Shown piece after piece: positions 23,447 through 35,995 of a DNA stretch of 60,000 bases (within the stretch, counting starts at the first letter, position 1; each line of letters opens with the position of its first letter). The notes under the pieces are model-generated. The model had not been told where the DNA came from, made no database searches, and worked only from the letters and a program-made list of their open reading frames with translations. Position numbers and translations under genes: made by a program. Source of the DNA: Strigamia acuminata. Lineage: Eukaryota > Arthropoda > Chilopoda > Geophilomorpha > Linotaeniidae. The stretch is taken from contig OX442314.1 of NCBI GenBank assembly GCA_949358305.1, positions 18,595,060-18,655,059 of the forward strand. The letters run 5' to 3'.

Positions 23447-24628
23447 TATAAACAAATAATTGTTCACTGAGTGAAATAAGCTGTTTTTTTTTCAAGAAAT
23501 AATGTATATAAAAATAATAGTGTTGCTATAATTTGCATTTTATTTAATTTTCTTATTGCGAGTGGAAATAATTTTTCTCGGTTTTCCTTAATTTACGAGG
23601 TATATTTCATGGTCCAAAATTTACCGTTTCATGAATGAAGAAATAAAATTTTAAATTAAAAAACTGAAATTCACGAACCTCAGTGAACAAGGCGATACTC
23701 GGCTCGTGATGTCGTGAATAATTTCTGGCAGAAACGTCCTGAACTGCAACGCGTCATTTAGATTTAAGGTTTGTCACTGATACATAAAACAAAAGAAAAT
23801 CCAATGGCATTATTTTCCTGAATTACAACAATTTAACCGGACTTACACCAACTACGAGCTCCGAAAACACTTGGTCAACAAAAATGGCGTTGATGACTAC
23901 GTCAGGTGGTGAAAGCGGAAGTGACACCATCACGTGACACCATAACTTAATGTTGTAACCTGAGAAAAATGATATACTTTTTAACTTAAATTATTGAATT
24001 TATAAACCACGACAAAAGTAGAGTTGGAACACAACATAATTTCGACTTTTTATTGTTATTCATATTTACAAGTTTAACATTTTTTATTTTATTTTTTTTA
24101 CATGAAGGTTCACCAGAATTCCAAACCGAAGTCTTGAAACCATTTATAAACTACAAAAAGTTAATTCAGATAAGTTCCAAGGGGTTGCAAATGTCGTAAG
24201 TAACTAAACAAAATTTTCTTCCACGAATTACACGTACTTTGGTTTTGGACGGTACTGACGCTAAACTCCAAGGCTTTACAGCTAGAAATGAATTTATTTT
24301 ATACCTTTGATTGAAAATCTAAAATACTAGGCGCATTCAGTAATTTTGACTAAACAGTATGTTAAACAATATATTTTCAGTCGCAGTTGGCACGAGCACG
24401 ACAAAATGCGCCTACTGTTTTTGCATAGGAAAATACCGAAGGTTGGCCATATTATCAAAGAAACAAGTAGTTGCATTCAAAAGCTAAAATATTTTGTGTT
24501 TTACTTTAATTTTAAACTAAAAATGACATCATTTCCTGTTTAAACCCATGTTAAAACTTAAAATACACTAAAACTTAAAATTGTTATTTTTATTTTTGAA
24601 TGCAGCTACTGCAATACTGATTTAGAAC
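23447..24628. other. Convergent spacer between copies F (+) and G (-)
   Basis: About 1.2 kb. An acceptor-donor pair encloses an open stretch at 24108-24196, and 24382-24540 is open and contains SWHEHDK, faintly like the exon 9 ending. Neither has the Cys ligands. TTTATT at 24589 is the minus-strand polyA signal of copy G. Confidence 0.4.
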
Positions 24629-27221
24629 TTACTTTCTGCACATAACTAGATCTGGTGACGTTTTTTCTGAAGAACTGGAACCCATATGAGAACTTGCACG
24701 CTTACGAAACACAATATTAGGCGCCACCGGTATTTGACTACATTTCTTTTGAACGATTGCTGTACGTGGATTTCTTACATCTTTATCTTTAACTTTATCT
24801 TGAAAATAGTCTTCAAGTTTTACTTAAAAAAAAAACAGTAAAAACCAACAGAATTTCTAATTTTGTAGCCAACTTACGATCATCTCCGGTTTGTAAAATT
24901 TTATGACTACATTTCTTCTCTTTCTTTGCAGTAAGTTCAAACTGATTTGCATTATTACCCTCGGACACAATTGCTTTTTTGAGCGCCTCCTCTGTTTGTA
25001 CTCCAGCAGATATCTGCAACAATTTTATTTTATACGTTAATTTATTACATTATAAGCGTAAAATCCCATTTTAACTAAATTGTGCTCACACTGCGTGATC
25101 TTTCACACGGCTCGGTATTCGTTTCAGCTTCGCTTACTGTCATAGTAGATGCATCTTGTTGCTTAATTATTGACTTCAACCCAGGTGGTGTTCCAAATGG
25201 TTCCTTATACCATAATACATCACCAACCTCTCTTTTACAGATTGGTGGACGGAGTATATTCTCAATATCAATTTTGTGATTATCCTTAACCTGGGCAAAT
25301 AAACTTGTTACATTCTACACATCAGAAACTTAATTCAATTTACTTACCGGTACTTTATTATTCTCAATATTACACTGCCAAGTTATTGATGAGTCCTCTA
25401 GTAATACATCATCGCTGGAACCATCTGCATGACACAATTAATCATTAGCGCTTATTTATAAGTTGTATTCCAATATTTACCGCTTTCACACGTATACGTT
25501 TCCATATCGTTAGCACTGTTTATTAAGTCGGGAATAGGACTAGTGGACGGCGATGCCGATTCAGTACTTCTTTTATTTTTAATTACTTCGGACTTGCTTG
25601 GTTTTTTAAATTTTAGTCTAAAATATTCAAAATTTTAGCTAAATAAATTGACACCGTATAAATAACACATTTAGGTACCTTGACAAGCGTTTTCTTATTT
25701 TTGAACCGCCTGTACGAAGGGGTATTTTAGACTTAAAACGCAACGGTTTAAAATTAGCTGTTTCGTCTAAAACCAAAATAAAAATTCCTATTATTAGGCC
25801 TATCTCTAAACATCAATGGCCGTAAGAAACTGAACTCATCATTTTCATGTCGTCTGTTATAAAATCGCCACTCATGATGTCCGAACTTGAATCTTTGGTA
25901 CTAATGAAATCGATTGGACAATTCACGAATTTAGATGTCACCGACCACTTGCCTTTGCTCTGAAAAGCCACACCAGGTATATTCTCATTTCAGTATGAAA
26001 TTGATGTTTACTAGTACGGTAATTTTCTTTAGTGGCGCTTCATCCGCACTCCGTATTAACATTTTCATCTCATGTAGTTTCTTTCTCATGCAACTTAAAC
26101 ACACTAGTTTGGAGTCGCCTCTTTTTTGGATCATGAACTTGCAGCAACCGCTATGATTAGCACTCAGTTGGGTATTATTCACAATCACAATGTGACTTTT
26201 ATTTTCTTCCAAATAATTGTGCAGCGAAGGAAAACTGACCGCACTGCTGCGCGATTTCTCCAGATTGATTTGTATCCAACTAACCTGTCCCTCTTTAAGA
26301 CCAAGCAGGGCAACCAATTTCATTTTCCACTTGAGTATTAAATATTTCTCCAATGTCCCAGGTCTGAAATTCGCATCTAAATACTCGACCGGAGTGTTCC
26401 AGTATTTTTTGCAGCCGTTCGGATCATCTTCCGCTTCAAGCCACTTGTAAAACACCTCGCAAAGCGCACATCCGAAGGTCATCATGGTTAGTTCAAAAAC
26501 TTCATCTGCAAACTATTAATTGCACAAAAATGCATATCAATTTAATGTGAAATAACCGTAGGAAACATGTTTACCTGTGTTTTCGCCTTGTCTTTAAATA
26601 ACGGCCCTTTTCCTAAATTAAAGAATGTAAATATTTTATTTGATGAATGTACGCGAGTCGTCAAGCGCTTATACAGTACTGTACTTGGCATGGAAACCAT
26701 TGGTTTAATAATTGACTGCAAACAGAATTTAACTACATCGTCAGCCAAAGCTGCAAAAAATAATAGCAATTTATCTAATTAGGTGCTGAAAATTATAAAA
26801 TACCGGCACTTATTTTTATTTATACGTCGTATCATTACCCTGCACGAACTTTCTGTGTAAATGGATAAATGCACATCGGACGGGTTCCAACCAACCATAT
26901 TTCATGAGCTAAAAAATAATACATTATCTCATTTGATTTCAACGAAGTAAACAATTTGAATTCAAACACCATATCAAGATTTCTGTTCCCAGGGTGGGAG
27001 CAAAACGTCAACCAAAATCGAAACCAAAAGGTTGTGCCCTGGAAACAAGTGCAAACGAATTATTTGTTAAATTGATCAATAATTTTTTTTACTTGCTCTT
27101 TGATCATTGAGCTGAAACTCTCTTGACGATTAACAATGTAATTTGGCCCACACTTCATCTTTAGTATGAAGTCATAGGCTGTGGTTTTTATCGAATTTTT
27201 CTTCAACTGAATAAATCTCAT
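24629..27221 (-). CDS. Array copy G: inverted paralogue with a novel C-terminal tail (609 aa)
   Basis: Exons on the minus strand: 27093-27221, 26970-27038, 26839-26908, 26685-26750, 26575-26612, 26012-26512, about 25836-25959, 25679-25766, 25481-25617, 25348-25424, 25090-25290, 24878-25013 and 24629-24822 (1,830 nt in frame). Exons 1-6 match the family: MRFIQLKKNS, CGPNYIVNR, FWFRFWLTFC, then a core with FGCALCEVFYKWL, YWNTP and FRPGTLEKYL. Exon 6 is the longest in the array (501 nt), with an insert holding C-C and C-x2-C pairs. Instead of the three finger exons there are seven exons of a Ser/Lys/Glu-rich, low-complexity tail (for example STESASPSTSPIP) ending VMCRK. The tail has no MYND signature and I do not recognise it. 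The donor of exon 7 (gttcag) is weak. It is divergent from copy H. Confidence 0.78.
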
Positions 27222-27588
27222 TGTCATTAATAATACAGAAACAAATGTTATGGGATGTTCAATACGACTTATCCGTATTAATTTTGATTATGAATGTATA
27301 TATTCCTTGAACATAAACTTGATAATTTTTGATATTGTTCTCTATGGTTACAATGGATAAACAGTGCAACAATAACTTCAGCATTTATCAATTAATGCCA
27401 ACAATGCCAATAGATATTGTCTTAAGCTATTGAAAGTTGGGTAAAATTGTATGTGTTAAGTCCTACCTAAGAATCATAAAAGATTTCCCCTAAATTCTGT
27501 GTAAAAAATATTGTAATTATCACGATCGAGTCATCGGTGGATAAGGCGCTCAAGGACCAAACCCCATTTGTCTAGAAAACCCATAAAC
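27222..27588. promoter_or_regulatory. Shared divergent promoter region of copies G and H
   Basis: The initiation codons of G (minus) and H (plus) are 367 bp apart with nothing coding between. This is the only head-to-head pair in the array. No TATA box or CpG-rich stretch stands out. Confidence 0.5.
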
Positions 27589-29388
27589 ATGAGATTTGTT
27601 AAATTGAAGAGAAAAAAAGGCAAAAGCCCCTACGATGCAATATTGAAATTTGGTTGTGGACCGAATTTCGTTTTGAATAGATCTGACTTATTTCGACAAA
27701 TGATAAAAGAACAGGTAAAAACGAAAAAAAAATAAAATAAATATTAAGTTGGTGCACAAATTATAAAAGTAGATATTGTAGGGTGTCACCTTCTGGTTCA
27801 GATTTTGGCTGACGTTTTGTTTACATCCGGGGTGCAGTGATTTAAAAGCGGTATTCATTAACATTGTGGTTGGTAACTGAAAGATGCAGAGCAGCTAAAC
27901 TCAAATTTCATTACAGATTCAACAGGAATGGCCGGAAATTGCGTGTTGCGTAAATGCAGGAGTGCACAAACTGTTATTACAAGGTACTTGGAAGTGCTTT
28001 TATAATTTCTTTAAAATAAAAACAACTAAAAACAAAGATTTTTAAATATTCACTGTTTATAATAATAAAATTGATTTATAAAAGCAGATTCAGTGGAAGG
28101 AGCTTGTCAATATTGCTTTGGTATAATCAGATCCATGCGCCTGCCAACAAGTAAGTGAATTCCTTCAGTTTGGTGGCCCGAATTTTTCAAGATTCCATAT
28201 TATATTCTGTGCGGACTTGCCTGTTTTAATCGCGCTTTGTCGTTGATAGGACAGCCAACGTCGAAAGAGAAACAGCATTGTAAAGTGTCGTCCAAACAAC
28301 TAGTAAGTATCTGTAAGTATTTAAACGGGAAATTAAAAATAAGTTGTGCAAATATGGGCCACATAGTTTAATTAAAAAATATGAAATTTACATTTGCCAG
28401 ATGGGTCATAATTTTTTTCATTTTTAGTACATGTTTCTGATTAGTTGCAGAAATTATTTATCAAGTGTACAGGAATGGCGTTTGGCTGCGCTTTATGCGA
28501 GGTGTTTTATAAATGGTTAGATGCCACAGACACGCAAGATAAACACGAAAAGTATTGGTCTATTCCAAAAAAGTATCTTGATCCAGTATTCAAACCGGGG
28601 TTATTAGAAGATTTTTTGGTTCACGAATGGCAGGATCAGTTGTTGTTACTTCTTGGTGTCACGGAGAAACAACTAGAATGGTTAGGCAATTTATTGTACG
28701 GATATGAAGACGAACTAACCGACGTGGATAAACCCAAAAGGGAATATGATTACGAGTGCGATGATTATGGAATAGACATTCAGGAGGTTATAGACTATAT
28801 GACCTTAAGACGAAATCATAAACTAAAAAAAATCGAAGAAATTGATGAAACTTGTAAGACAAGATCAAATACTAATTACACTCCCGTAGCTGCAGCAACA
28901 TCTGATCATCAAGCGGTACAATTTGATGCAAAAAAAATAATAAAAGAAAAGCCATTTTCATTTATCTTAATATTTGATTCGCAAGGTCTACAAATTACCT
29001 AAAAAAATTGATGCAGAAACACAGGTTAGTGTTGAAATAGACAAGAAACAACCAGCACAATGTAGTTATTGTCACACAAGAAGAAAAGGTTCACAAAAAT
29101 TCAAAAAATGCAAACGGTAAATAATAAATAAATAAATAAATAAATAAATATTTTTTTTACTTGAGACATTTATTAAATTATTACTTGCAGGTGTTTAGAA
29201 GAGAATTGGCCTGAACCTAGATTCTATTGTAGTACTGTGTGCAGAAGTAAGAGTAATTGCATGTGATTTGATTATTTTCTATTCGTTTACTATATTATTT
29301 ATTATTTCGTATTGCAGTTGATCACTGGTTTGAGCAGCATCATAAAGAACATTCTCAGTACATTAAACGTATGACTAGTCTGCATTAA
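27589..29388 (+). CDS. Array copy H: complete MYND-finger family protein (368 aa)
   Basis: Exons 27589-27714, 27782-27850, 27917-27983, 28088-28150, 28250-28302, 28445-28915, 28986-29116, 29191-29246 and 29318-29388 (1,107 nt). It starts MRFVKLKRKK with CGPNFVLNR; exon 2 FWFRFWLTFC and PGC; exon 4 ACQYC. Exon 6 opens LQKLFIKCTGMAFGCALC, the form shared with K, L and M, which marks a subgroup. The core contains an acidic stretch (YDYECDDYGIDI). The finger is intact: CSYC, KCKR then C, YCSTVC, W-x3-H-x3-H. The exon 6 donor after 28915 is preferred over one at about 28853 because it keeps phase 0. AATAAA is at 29572. Confidence 0.88.
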
Positions 29389-29833
29389 ATGTGTATCTAA
29401 ATTTGCAGTTGTTTTCCCCTTTTATCTGTTCAAATCAGTGGTTTGGAAATCTCAAATTAATTAATGAGTTGAGAATCACTTTGTTTTCTTTGAACATTGC
29501 CTCCTTGTCGGAAATTGAAAAAATAGAAAATATTGTGTAAAAAAAATGAAATATTAAAAATCTGAAAAGAAAATAAAAAAATTCCAGTTTAATTCATAAT
29601 TTTATACGCTTCTTTCTGAATTTCTCTAACACATTGAATTCGTTCGTGTACGTTACAGTGACAATCGCCAGCCTGCGCCTTTGTCAAGAGTCAAATTGAC
29701 TCAGCCATTGTACAATAAAAATTGTTAGCTTAAGTTCTAAATTGTAAATAGATAATACGATCAAAATTTGAGAGAAAGGTTTCATTCAACAAACAGCACT
29801 TCATTCACTAGTTAAAAGAACAAATAAACCGTT
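29389..29833. other. Spacer between copies H and I
   Basis: AT-rich, with the polyA signal of copy H at 29572. No gene or transposon recognised. Confidence 0.4.
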
Positions 29834-31697
29834 ATGAGATTCATTCAGTTGAACAGAAATGTGGGGAAGTCCCCGTACAATACTATTTTGGAATTTCGTT
29901 GCGAGCCTAATTTCGTTCTCAACCGATCGGAATTATTTGATTTAATGATAAAAGAGCAGGTAAATTGGAACGATAAACTTTTCACTTATTGGCACCTAGA
30001 AACTAATGTCTTTTGCGTTAGGGAATGGCGTTTTGGTTCAGATTTTGGTTAACATTTTGCTTTCATCCTGGCTGTCAAGATCTAATAGCGGTACTCATCT
30101 TAGAACTTTTACTCATTACGATTTATATCCGAATCAAATTTTACTTTACAGATTCAAGAACTATGGCCAGAAGTGCTCAGCTTTGTCAAAATGGGAATTC
30201 ACAGACGTTTCTTACAAGGTGTATATTTTCTATACACTTTTTGGATGTCCTGTGACAAATTATAAAAAAAAATCATTGTAGATTCTCACGAAAACGTTTG
30301 CAAATATTGTTTGAATGAAGTAATTCGTCCAATGCTTTTAATTTCGCCAGGTAATCCTACATAATGTCGTTTCCCTTTTCAAATATGTGCAATTCTTTGC
30401 AGAGAAGAATTCATTTTTTAAAAAGAAACGAGCTGAAGAGTGTACTGCAGATCAGGTATTATATTTTAAGTTTATTTTATCTGAGATTTTGGAATATTAC
30501 GTCTAAAGTATGAATGCCCATAATATTCATCCAGGACATTCATTATTGTGTTCATTAAACTGTACTTGTAAAATTGCACTTTGTTATAGTTACACGAATT
30601 AGTCTCGAAATGTTCGGCAATGGCGTTTGGTACTGCTCTTTGTGAAGTGTTCTTTAAGTGGTTAGTAGCTAATTATGTCGACGACAACTGCCAATGCTAC
30701 TGGACAATCCCAGCGGATTATTTAGATTCAAAATTCAAGCCTCGTTTGTTAGAGGAATTTCTAGTAATCCAGTGGAAAGGAAATTTGTGTGCACTTTTAG
30801 GTGTAACCCAAGATCAGGTTCCGTGGGTTACAAAACTAATGAATGGAAATAAGGATCAAATATTTGGTGACGAAGAAGACAAAAATGCATATAAATATGA
30901 TTCTGCAAAATTTCTTCAAGAGGTGGTTGAATTTATCCATAATAAAAACAGAAACAGAAGAAATATGCCAGCTAATAATAATGGAGATGGAATAGCAAAT
31001 TCAGAAAATACCCAAATAGTCGGAAAAATGGTAAATTTCTAAAAAAATAACAAAGTATTCAGTGTTTGGACTCAATTAATGTCGTTTCTGAAGTTGGATT
31101 TAAAACCAGCTAACTCAAATAACGTAGAAAACAAAAAGTATCGTCAGTGTTCTTACTGTAGAGCGTACGAAGAAGGACCACGAAAGTTCAAAAAATGTAA
31201 ACGGTAAATTACACTTTTCAAGCTTAACTAGGAGTACCGACATTAACCTCAATTAATTAGGTGTGTCGATGAAGAATGGAAAGAAACAAGATATTATTGC
31301 GACGCTGTATGTCAAAGTAAGTTTCGTGAATCTACTCAAAACTATTCTTCAACGACCGGGTAAAAATAAACAATTGCCGGCCCGGTTTATGGACACAGAG
31401 TAGGAGCATTCATAAAGTAATTTAGACTTTGCAGCATTTTAAACAACATAATCAAAATGCTTTTAAACTGCTTGTCTCGATCTAACTTCAAAAATAATCA
31501 TGAATTAGTCGTTTCCAGTCGCAATGTGCATGCACACAATATTTAAACGTGACTCTATGAATGCGCCTAATGTTTTCCTGCGATTAATTTTAGTTTTCTC
31601 ATTTTTCTGTGCAGTTGATGACTGGTATCAAGTACATCATGAAGAACATACTCGGTACAAAGAACACAATCTGGTGAAAACTAGGAATAATCGGTAA
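29834..31697 (+). CDS. Array copy I: complete MYND-finger family protein (357 aa)
   Basis: Exons 29834-29959, 30022-30090, 30152-30218, 30282-30350, 30403-30455, 30590-31030, 31094-31203, 31261-31316 and 31615-31697 (1,074 nt). It starts MRFIQLNRNV; the usual CGPN is CEPN here. Exon 2 FWFRFWLTFC and PGC; exon 4 VCKYC; the core ends VGKM before the donor, as in several copies. The finger is intact: CSYC, KCKR then C, YCDAVC, W-x3-H-x3-H. Intron 8 holds a MITE (31401-31569). AATAAA at 31872 and again near 31895. Confidence 0.88.
31401..31569. mobile_element. MITE with TAGGCGCATTCATA ends, copy 1
   Basis: 169 bp with terminal inverted repeats TAGGAGCATTCATAAAGT (left) and ACTCTATGAATGCGCCTA (right). 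Internal pieces (TTTAAACTGCTTGTC, ATATTTAAAC) match the element at 49491. It lies in intron 8 of copy I. Confidence 0.75.
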
Positions 31698-32043
31698 AAA
31701 ACATAGATTTACTTTTTAAATAATTTAAACTCGTTAAATATTCATTACAGTGCTAAAACTGTGTAACATCTGTTATAACGTTAGAATTTATTTATCTTCT
31801 TTACTGTGCCAAAAATTTGACCCTGCAAAAACAAAGTGTACTTATAAGCGATTAGTGAATTTTGATAAAACAATAAAAAGAGAAAATTAAACAAATAAAA
31901 TAAAGTTTGAAGTTCATTCTTATTTGTTAGCATATTAGCAACAATAATAACAAACAGCCCACATCATTCTAAACGTCTGTCTGTACAGTAACCAAAATTA
32001 TCGTGTAGAATTACATATTATCCCAATTCCTAACTAATTCACC
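31698..32043. other. Spacer between copies I and J
   Basis: AT-rich, contains the polyA signals of copy I. No other feature seen. Confidence 0.4.
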
Positions 32044-33568
32044 ATGAGGTTTGTTCCATTAAAAATTGACAAAGGGAAAACTCCCTGCGATTCAATATTG
32101 CAATTAGGTTGTGGTCCTAATTACGTACTAAATCGACTCAAACTGTTTGTATCGATGATAAAAGAACAGGTCTGTATTTGTCAATCAAATTTATAGCAAT
32201 GTTAAAGAACATTTTTTTATAGGGCGAGGTATTTTGGTTCAGATTCTGGTTAAATTTTTGTTTCTTTCCCGGTTGTTTTGATCTGACTGCGGTATTCTCA
32301 CAATTAGACATTTATTATTTGTAATTTGCAACGTAGCACACTATGCTATAGATACACAACCAATGGCCAACTGTAACGAGTGCTGTCTACATAAATATGC
32401 ACAAACAATTCTTAGAGGGTAAAAATTGTTCAATTTGATCGATTTGATTTATTCATTAATTTCTTTCTAAGGTTCTGTTGATGAATCTATTCAATATTGT
32501 TTGGATGCAATACATTTTTTGCGCCAAGAAGTTGTTTCACCGAATAAAACAAGTGGGTAAGTTGTAAAGAATTGGTAATTTTTATCGAAATAAAATTCTT
32601 TGCAGAGAAAAGATCTTCAAAAAAACAACACTCGAGACAGCACGAGGAAAATAAAGTTTAGTTTCGCTAAATATCGCCAATGAACTAATAAGTAATCTTC
32701 AAATTTTTATGTTTAGTTTCAAATATTGTTCGAAAAGTCTTCGAAAATTGCGTTTGGTGCGGCTCTTTGTGTTGTATTTCATGCATGGTTAAATGCTGGT
32801 TCGATTAAGAATAATATGGTTTATTGGACCCTCCCAAAAGAATATTTACAACCGAATTTCAATCCGGGACCTTTAGAGAATTATTTAGTTGACAAATGGA
32901 AAACTAAATTGTATTTCCTTTTAAACGCTGAGGAACACAAGCTGCCGTGGATACAGGACCGATTGGATAACGACCCGCAACGTCCGAATGATAATGAGCA
33001 AGCTGACCGCAAAATAGATAATGAACTCGACCAGTGTGTTCCACAAATTTCAGAATTTATGACCATGAGAGGAGAGCAAAGAAGAAAGGCTATAAAATAT
33101 GCTGATGAGAAGCCAAATAACTTGAATTTGAATGACAATAAAATGGTAAAAAGATTTTACAATGTTAAACCAAAGTATTCCAATTATTGATCTACAGTGT
33201 AGGATGCGTAAAACAAAATCAAATGTAAAGAAACCCCTGAAATCTGAGGGGTATTTTGTTGGGAATTTTTGCCGTTGCAGCGGCATCCATCCAATTAACG
33301 CGTTTACACGGTAAGATTGAGCATGATACAGCGGTAATACGTATTAATATGTTTAATATGTATTAATATGTTTTAGTGAGAAATGGCAACAAACTAAAGT
33401 TTTCTGTAGCCCTTCTTCTATCAGTAAGATTTTAAATCCTCCCGACTCTCACTAATCTCTCACTTATTAATATCATTCTATGCAGGTAATCACTGGTTCA
33501 AACAGAATTTCAATAAGAAGATAGAAGAGAGTGACTCTAATTCAACAATTGTTCCACGACTGTGGTAA
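32044..33568 (+). CDS. Array copy J: paralogue with a decayed MYND finger (354 aa)
   Basis: Exons 32044-32169, 32223-32291, 32352-32418, 32472-32552, 32606-32655, 32717-33145, 33198-33310, 33377-33423 and 33486-33568 (1,065 nt). N-terminal and core parts look sound (MRFVPLKIDK, CGPNYVLNR, FWFRFWLNFC, YWTLPKEYL, FNPGPLENYLV). In the finger region the exon borders, phases and open frame persist, but the ligands are mostly gone: exon 7 ends GNFCRCSG...FTR, exon 8 is 9 nt shorter and has FCSPSSI where others have YC-x3-C, and exon 9 has HWFKQNFNKK in place of the His pair. It should not bind zinc in the MYND way. The open frame argues that a protein is still made. Confidence 0.8.
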
Positions 33569-34123
33569 TTTATGGCAAGTCCTTGTTTACAGACATTAAA
33601 ATTTTGTCGAAATATTTACAAATACTATAAAATTTTGTGTGAATAAAATAAAAATTATTGTTTTAAAACGTAATAAGAATTTATTATGTTTATCAAGTTA
33701 AACATGTAGTGCACAAGTATGCACCAAGCAGATAAGGCAAACAGAAATACATCAATTCAAAATAAATTAGCCGGTATAAACAAATTATCATGCATCTAAC
33801 GCTAACCTATTGACCACTTAGTTGTTAGCAAATTTAAATAACTAAATTTCTGATTGAATAAAATTGAAATAAACCCAATTAATTTAATTTAATGATTGTT
33901 GGGTTCGGAACAGCAGTCAAACGATGACTAGCGAACCAGGTAAAGCCAGGCAACGTTTAGTTTAAAAAAATAGTTTCGAATGATGCCGCTAAACTAAACA
34001 TTATTCATCGGTGAGTGATGGGTAAAATAATTGCCATTGTATCATCTATGTAAAAATTAACAAGCAAAATTTCAAGAAATCAGTTCTGTTTCATAATTCT
34101 GCACAAAACAATTTGCTAAGAAA
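33569..34123. other. Spacer between copies J and K
   Basis: About 550 bp, AT-rich. AATAAA near 33643 suits copy J. No gene recognised. Confidence 0.4.
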
Positions 34124-35704
34124 ATGAGGCTAGTACAGTTGAAGAAAAAAAAAGGGACTAATACTTTTGATTCAATACTAAGTCTGGGTTGTGGTCCAAA
34201 TTTTGTTCTGAATCGTTTAGAACTATTTGAAGCCATGTTAGCTGAACAGGTGAGAGTATTACATTTATTGCAAACAAATAAATTAAAAATATACAAGAGT
34301 AATTTTTCTCGTTGATAATTAGGGGTTAACATTTTGGTTTCGATTTTGGTTAACCTTTTGCTTTCAACCGGGTTGCGAAGACTTAATGGCGGTACTACAA
34401 TTTCATTACAACTTCATTAAAACGTTTGTCAATATTCATTTTCCAATAGATCCAAAAGCAATGGCCTGAAATGATGATTCAAGTAAATACAGCTCTACAC
34501 AGGCTTTTTATACAAAGTTACACATGGATTAAACTTCAAATCATAGATTGGTTTTCATTTAAAGTGATTTTATTCATAGCTCCACCTCAAGATGTGTTTC
34601 AGTACTGTATAGACATTATTAAGTTGATTGGCTTGACACCAACACCAGTTATCAAATTACCACTATTAAAGAAAACAAGATCCAGTCATAAGAAGTTGGG
34701 TTACAAAAAACCATCGAAATACTCTTTTCCACAAGCAGTTAAGTGACAGGACTATTAGTTTACAAACTAAACTTTTTACGAAAATAATAAATTAAATCTT
34801 TATTTCATTCAGTTGCAGCAAATATTCATTAAATGCACTGAAATGGCATTTGCTTGTGCCTTGTGTAACTTATTCTACGAATGGTTGGGTGCTAAAAATG
34901 TGGACGATAACACGCATGCCTATTGGGCTATTCCAAAAAGCTACTTGGATCTTAATTTTAAACCGGGAACTTTGGAACTGTTTCTAGTTAATGAGTGGAA
35001 GGATCAGTTATTACCGCTTCTCGGTGTTGCTCAGTATGAAGTACCTTGGATAAGAAAATCGATGACAAGGGATATAGATCATATCCGAATTCCTAGTACT
35101 CATAGTAAGATTAACAAGTTTGAAGATCTTAAACAGATTGCAATGTTGCTGAGCATTAAAAGAAACGAGAGAAGAAAGGCTATTCAAAACGTCGATGAAA
35201 ACCTGAATAGAAGTGACACTGAGGAAGTGAGTGTGAGTAAGAATTCTTATCAGCACTGAGAGAAAGGTAATTCAATTTACATTTACAGGTTGTGAAACCT
35301 CACTGCTGTTGTAATGCCAAAGCAGAAGATAATGAAACACCAACAGAAAATAAACCGTAAGCTTCTTGCACAGAAAAAAGTGTAAAGTTGTATCTTTGTC
35401 ATTTCCCTACTTCGATGTGTCTAAATTAGTCTCCGCCGATGGAAACCTATTTTAGTGTACACTTAATATTCTATTATGTATTTCTAGATGCGCAGATCAG
35501 GAATTACCTATAAAAGTCAGTAGAAGCAAATTTCTAAACAGTAAGAATAACAAAATTGATTTATTTTCTTCAAATGTGTAAGTTACAAACGATACTTTTC
35601 GCTCAGTTGACAGATGGTTTCCAAACTATCGGAAAAAAGATGTTAAACCTCGTCCTAGATATCTCAACCGGTCACCTCGATCTGCTTCTTACATAAAAGT
35701 TTAA
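34124..35704 (+). CDS. Array copy K: paralogue with a lost MYND finger and fused exons 4/5 (350 aa)
   Basis: Exons 34124-34249, 34323-34391, 34450-34516, 34580-34737 (exons 4 and 5 joined), 34813-35226, 35289-35356, 35488-35540 and 35607-35704 (1,053 nt). It starts MRLVQLKKKK; CGPNFVLNR; FWFRFWLTFC; VFQYC. Exon 3 uses donor gttaca directly after ACAAA, and the fused exon uses gttaag; both are less usual donors. The core is typical (LQQIFIKCTEMAFACALC, YWAIPKSYL, FKPGTLELFLV). The finger exons keep position and phase, but exon 7 retains only HCCCN, exon 8 has one Cys (CADQ) and no YC-x3-C, and exon 9 reads RWFPNYRKK without the His pair. The tail is basic (RPRYLNRSPRS). Confidence 0.8.
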
Positions 35705-35995
35705 ATTGCAAAAAAAAATTGTTTTTACATATAATAGTTTCTGTTAACTTCAATCTAATATTTTTAACTTCAAAATTTGTTTTTAAAAAAATTGTGCAAA
35801 TATTAAACACTTTGTAGATCTTTTGATTTAGTAAACATATCGTAAGTCAGTTTTTAAATAATTTTCTTTATTTTTTAACAATAGAGGGCATCAATATTAT
35901 TATCACGGGTAGTGATAGAAAGGAAAACAGTTTGTATAAGGCTTAAATTATTCAAAATTTAAGTGTGAGTTCAATAGTTTCAAATCAGTAGCATC
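35705..35995. other. Spacer between copies K and L
   Basis: Short AT-rich spacer, no gene recognised. Confidence 0.4.

Noticed and set aside
24108-24540. Possible 3' finger exons for copy F
   Set aside because: Splice-like borders exist, but the Cys ligands are absent and the phase does not connect to the exon ending at 23446.
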